The position numbers and the translations under genes were made by a program. Under the pieces are notes generated by a model, which saw only the letters and a list, made by a program, of their open reading frames with translations, made no database searches and was not told the DNA's origin. A stretch of DNA of 64,000 nt from Burkholderiaceae bacterium (GTDB lineage Bacteria > Pseudomonadota > Gammaproteobacteria > Burkholderiales > Burkholderiaceae_C): NCBI GenBank assembly GCA_024235895.1, contig JACKLM010000006.1, positions 124,001 to 188,000 on the forward strand, given 5' to 3'. Numbering within the stretch: the first letter of the stretch is position 1; each line of letters starts with the position of its first letter. This document shows positions 61,143 to 64,000 of this stretch, piece by piece.

Positions 61143-62537
61143 TCACGCCGACAGCCGCCGCGCGCCGGGCGGGAAGAGGTGGTCGAGCAGGATCTGCTTG
61201 ACCGCGGTCGCCTGCACCGCCGACTCGGGCAGCAACCCGGGCGCGCTGCTGATGATCAGCGGGCCGTCCTCGGGGCGGTCGGTCGGCCGGCCGTGCGAGC
61301 CGCGCACGATGCCGGCGTCCAGCCCGATCACGTCCATCAGCGTGCGAAAGCCCATCGCCTTGCGCGCCAGCCGCGACGCCACCGCCAGTCGCGGGAGGCG
61401 GATCTGCGGGTCGAGAAAGAGCTCGACCGGGTCGTAGCCCGGCTTGCGGTGGATGTCGACCGTGCGCGCGAAGTCCGGTGCGCGTGCATCGTCGAGCCAG
61501 TAGTAGTAGGTGAACCAGCTGTCGGCGGCCGAGACCGCGACCAGCTCGCCGGCGCGCTCGTGCGCCAGCCCGGCGGCGTACTTGCCGGCCTCGTCCAGTA
61601 CCGCCTCGACGCCCGGCAGCGTCGCCAGCATCCGCGCGACCGGCGCGATCAGCTCCGGCTGCCTGACGTAGACATGCGCGATCTGGTGGTCGGCGACTGC
61701 GAACGCATCGGATGCGCCGGCATCGAGCTGTTCGCGCCCGCGCTCGACGCGAACCTTCAGCCATCCAGCCTCGCGCAGCGCGCGGTTGACGTGCACCGGG
61801 CGCGAGACCTCGGTGATGCCGTACTCCGACAACGCCACCACATGCGCGCCCGCCCGCCGCGCCGCGTCGATCAGCGGCGCGCACAGCGCATCGACCGCCG
61901 CCACCTGCGCCGGGATGCCGGGGTGGTTCGGCCCCAGCCGCTGCAGGTCGTAGTCCAGGTGCGGCAGGTAGACCAGCGTCAACGTCGGTCGCTGCTCCGC
62001 GAAAACCTGCAGCGCGCAGTCGGCGATCCAGCGCGACGCGACGATGTCCGCCGCCGGCCCCCAGAAGCGGAACAGCGGGAAGGTGCCGAGCCGCTGCTGC
62101 AGCCGGTCGCGCAGCTCGGCGGGGTGCGTGTGGATGTCGGGCAACTTGCGCCCGTCGGCCAGGTACATCGGCCGCGGCGTCACCGCGACGTCGACGTCCG
62201 CGTACATGTTGTACCACCAGAACAACTGGGCACAGCTGAACGTCGGGTCGCGCCGACGGGCTGCGTCCCATATCTTGTCGCCACCGACCAGTCGGTTCGA
62301 CTGTCGCCACAGCCAGACTTCCGACAGGTCGCGGAAGTACCAGCCGTTGCCGACGATGCCGTGACCCGCGGGCGGCAGCCCGGTCAGCAGCGTGGACTGG
62401 ACCGTCGTCGTGACGGCGGGCAGCACGGTCTGCAGCGGCCGCATCGCGCCCGTGCGCGCCAGCGCGGCGAGATGGGGTGCGTGCGCGAGCAGGCTCGGCG
62501 TAAGGCCGACGACGTCGAGAACGAGTGTCGGCGTCAT
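61143..62537 (-). CDS. eboF: Alkaline phosphatase/nucleotide pyrophosphatase-superfamily protein EboF
   Basis: The 464-residue protein belongs to the alkaline phosphatase superfamily. The nucleophile region is AVTTTVQSTLLTGLPPAGHGIVGNGWY (Thr43-45), followed by metal-site LPHLDYDLQRLGPNHPG (Asp195/197, His205) and the late GSHGRP. The usual SDHG metal motif reads SEYG at 237-240, so one metal site may be altered. In ebo clusters this is the sixth protein. It is first in the operon and divergent from the VTT-domain gene, across a 388-bp control region. Confidence 0.88.
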   Translation of the reverse strand: MTPTLVLDVVGLTPSLLAHAPHLAALARTGAMRPLQTVLPAVTTTVQSTLLTGLPPAGHGIVGNGWYFRDLSEVWLWRQSNRLVGGDKIWDAARRRDPTFSCAQLFWWYNMYADVDVAVTPRPMYLADGRKLPDIHTHPAELRDRLQQRLGTFPLFRFWGPAADIVASRWIADCALQVFAEQRPTLTLVYLPHLDYDLQRLGPNHPGIPAQVAAVDALCAPLIDAARRAGAHVVALSEYGITEVSRPVHVNRALREAGWLKVRVERGREQLDAGASDAFAVADHQIAHVYVRQPELIAPVARMLATLPGVEAVLDEAGKYAAGLAHERAGELVAVSAADSWFTYYYWLDDARAPDFARTVDIHRKPGYDPVELFLDPQIRLPRLAVASRLARKAMGFRTLMDVIGLDAGIVRGSHGRPTDRPEDGPLIISSAPGLLPESAVQATAVKQILLDHLFPPGARRLSA

Positions 62538-62925
62538 GTCCAGGCCCCGGTCGCGTCATCGGCGATGAACCCGTGCCCGGCGGGCGCGATCGCGCCGTCG
62601 CGGCGTGTCGCCGGACGACCCCATCGGCGCTTGCACCGCAAGCCATCAACGCACCACCTCCGCAGCACTCGAAAACGTTCTCGTTTCTTGGACAAGCCAG
62701 TGTAGCGGCCGGCCGCGCAGCGCGGCCCCTTCGAATCCGGGGGTTATCGGTCCGTCGTGTGACGCTGCGCACGGTCAGGCGAGTGCCGGCGCGCCAGCCG
62801 CGTCCGGCACGCCCAGGACCCGGACAACGCGCATCCGTGGCGCATCGCATGGTGCGCGCGCATCCATTGCGGCGCTTCGGTCTCGGGTCTTGACGTCCCG
62901 GGCCGGCGTCACCTAGCCTGCAAGA
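62538..62925. other. Control region between ebo operon and VTT-domain gene
   Basis: A 388-bp divergent gap with no gene. It holds a LacI-like 14-bp near-palindrome (62670-62683), a minus-strand TACACT hexamer (complement of 62699-62704) that could be the ebo -10 element, and a GCTTGC-acc-GCAAGC hairpin (62629-62643). The AT content around 62660-62695 is visibly higher than in the flanks. Confidence 0.6.
62670..62683. promoter_or_regulatory. Candidate LacI-type operator for the ebo operon
   Basis: CGAAAACGTTCTCG is symmetric at 12 of 14 positions around a central CG, as in LacI/GalR-family operators (AAACGTT core). It lies about 130 bp upstream of eboF and ~16 bp downstream of a minus-strand TACACT -10-like element, where a bound repressor would block elongation. 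No LacI-type regulator gene is in the window. Confidence 0.35.
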
Positions 62926-63678
62926 ATGAGCCTACCGCGTTCGAAGCCGAGTTCGCCACCCCGTGCGATGACGGTCGCAGCGTCGCCGGACGCCGGGACG
63001 GCGCCCCGACTGGCGCGCAGGGCGACCCGCGTGGCGCGCTGGACCTTGTTCGCGCTGCTGCTGGCCGGCTTCGTGCTGCTGCCGTTCGTGCTGCTGGACG
63101 CCCGCATGGCGGCGCTTGCCGAGGGGGCACTGCACGCGGGCCGGTCTGCCGGGTACGTCACGCTGGTCGTGGTCGGCCTCCTGCTCGTCGACATCGTGCT
63201 GCCGATCCCGTCGAGCTTCGTCCTCGCCACGGCGGGCTACCTCCTCGGAGCCGGTTTCGGCGCGCTGGCATGCTTCGTCGGCCTGAGCTGCGCGTCGGCT
63301 GCAGGCTACGCCTTGGGCAGGCTGGCAGGGGAGGTGGCGGCGCGGCGCATCGTCGGCGCGCCCGAGCTCGATCGGCTGCGTGCATGGGCCCGGACGCACG
63401 GTGACCTGCTGATTGTCGCCTTGCGCGCCGTGCCGGTGCTCGCCGAGGCCACGGTGCTGCTGGCGGGTACCGCCCGCATGCCGGTGGCGCGGTTCGCCGT
63501 GCTGGTGTCGGTCGGCAACCTCGTCGTCGCCGCGCTGTACGCCGGCATCGGTGCGGCGTCGGCATCGCAGCAGACCTTCGCAGGGGTCTCGATCGCCGCG
63601 ATGGCGCTGCCGGTGTTGCTGGTGCTGCTGTCGCGCCGGTTCATGAACGGCGGTGCCGGCGGGGCGGCGCGTCCGTGA
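62926..63678 (+). CDS. VTT/DedA-like (TVP38/TMEM64) membrane protein
   Basis: The 250-residue membrane protein has an N-terminal basic region and about six hydrophobic segments. The VTT/SNARE-assoc core is LLVDIVLPIPSSFVLATAGYLLGAGFGALACFVGLSCASAAGYALGR. A later LIVALRAVPVLAEATVLLAGTARM resembles the conserved RAVP-x-L-x-E part of DedA-like proteins. DedA relatives transport or flip phospholipids and undecaprenyl phosphate. A second ATG at 62968 is a possible start. It is divergent from the ebo operon, and its position next to eboF may be meaningful. Confidence 0.82.
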   Translation: MSLPRSKPSSPPRAMTVAASPDAGTAPRLARRATRVARWTLFALLLAGFVLLPFVLLDARMAALAEGALHAGRSAGYVTLVVVGLLLVDIVLPIPSSFVLATAGYLLGAGFGALACFVGLSCASAAGYALGRLAGEVAARRIVGAPELDRLRAWARTHGDLLIVALRAVPVLAEATVLLAGTARMPVARFAVLVSVGNLVVAALYAGIGAASASQQTFAGVSIAAMALPVLLVLLSRRFMNGGAGGAARP

Positions 63679-63688
63679 CGCGAGCCGG

Positions 63689-63711
63689 AACCCCCGCGAT
63701 TGGGGGGGGTT
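63689..63711 (+). terminator. Probable terminator after the VTT-domain gene
   Basis: AACCCCC (63689-63695) pairs with GGGGGTT ending at 63711, followed by gttgaaaat. It starts 10 bp after the stop codon. The run of eight G can pair in several registers, so the exact stem is uncertain. Confidence 0.45.
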
Positions 63712-63938
63712 GTTGAAAATGCGACGCGTTCGTGTGGCGTTCGTCACACCCGGCTCGGGGCCCGGCTGCTAGAGTCGTTTCGCACGGTCGAGGGCTCGGC
63801 TGCCGGCAGCGCCGCGAGTCTCCCCTCGGCGCCATGTCCAAACCCGTGCGTCGACGGTGCACGCGGACAGTCGGGCTGTAGGCCTGGCTTTGCGGACGCC
63901 GGCGATCCAGCGCTCGTTCACCGATGAAGGACAAACCC

Positions 63939-64000
63939 ATGCCCACGCTGTCACGCCCACGCGTCGAGCCAACCCGCAACCTGCGTATCCGCCGCCGGCT
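63939..64000 (+). CDS. Start of an unidentified gene running off the window
   Basis: An ATG at 63939 follows a good Shine-Dalgarno (AAGGA at 63927-63931, 7-nt spacing) and opens a basic N-terminus (MPTLSRPRVEPTRNLRIRRR). No stop occurs before the window end. Twenty codons are too few to recognise a family. The 260 bp before it hold the terminator above and the inverted repeat GTGTG-N8-CACAC near 63732-63749, possibly part of its promoter region. Confidence 0.4.
   Translation, partial: MPTLSRPRVEPTRNLRIRRR

Overview
The window is very GC-rich, with almost every third codon position G or C. Gene content and order point to a betaproteobacterium of the order Burkholderiales, probably from the Rubrivivax/Leptothrix-like families. 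The clues are a HoxFUYH hydrogenase like that of Cupriavidus/Ralstonia, a small Trp-rich protein of the type seen in that order, class I fumarase, selAB with tRNA-Sec, and interspersed palindromic intergenic repeats. No phage, insertion sequence, rRNA or CRISPR array is visible.

Layout. 0-2 kb: the tail of an alpha-E protein, a 22-bp perfect hairpin, a methyltransferase and an AhpD-like protein. 2-7.5 kb: the cytoplasmic NAD-linked [NiFe]-hydrogenase hoxFUYH with its protease hoxW. 7.6-13.8 kb: a lytic transglycosylase, a moxR-DUF58-transglutaminase operon and a class II histone-deacetylase-like amidohydrolase. 13.8-18 kb: a PhoPQ-like two-component module with two PepSY proteins and a divergent cytochrome b561. 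18-24.3 kb: class I fumarase, a methyltransferase, selA-selB and tRNA-Sec. 24.4-49.3 kb: an almost unbroken run of ion-transport genes. It holds two complete Mrp antiporter operons tail to tail, two CaCA exchangers, a P2A-type ATPase, a KefB-type antiporter with a UspA protein, an SLC13 permease, a Na/Pi cotransporter and a NavAb-like voltage-gated sodium channel. 49.6-55.7 kb: housekeeping genes (acetyl-CoA synthetase, ilvD, lgt, dnaQ exonuclease, tRNA-Val). 55.9-62.5 kb: a complete six-gene ebo cluster in the order F-A-B-D-E-C, divergent from a VTT/DedA-like membrane protein. A new gene starts at the right edge.

How the parts work together. The Mrp pumps, exchangers, Na/Pi symporter and Nav channel all depend on or shape the sodium and proton gradients, so the 25-kb run looks like a sodium/pH/calcium homeostasis region. 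The PepSY/PhoPQ-like module appears to autoregulate: TTCA half-sites on an exact 11-bp spacing lie between cytochrome b561 and the first pepSY gene and recur before the second pepSY gene, at a constant distance from -10-like hexamers. The ebo cluster is known in other bacteria for moving or processing an unidentified secondary metabolite precursor. Here it has no biosynthetic partner in view, which makes it and its LacI-type operator candidate the most attractive unknown in the window.
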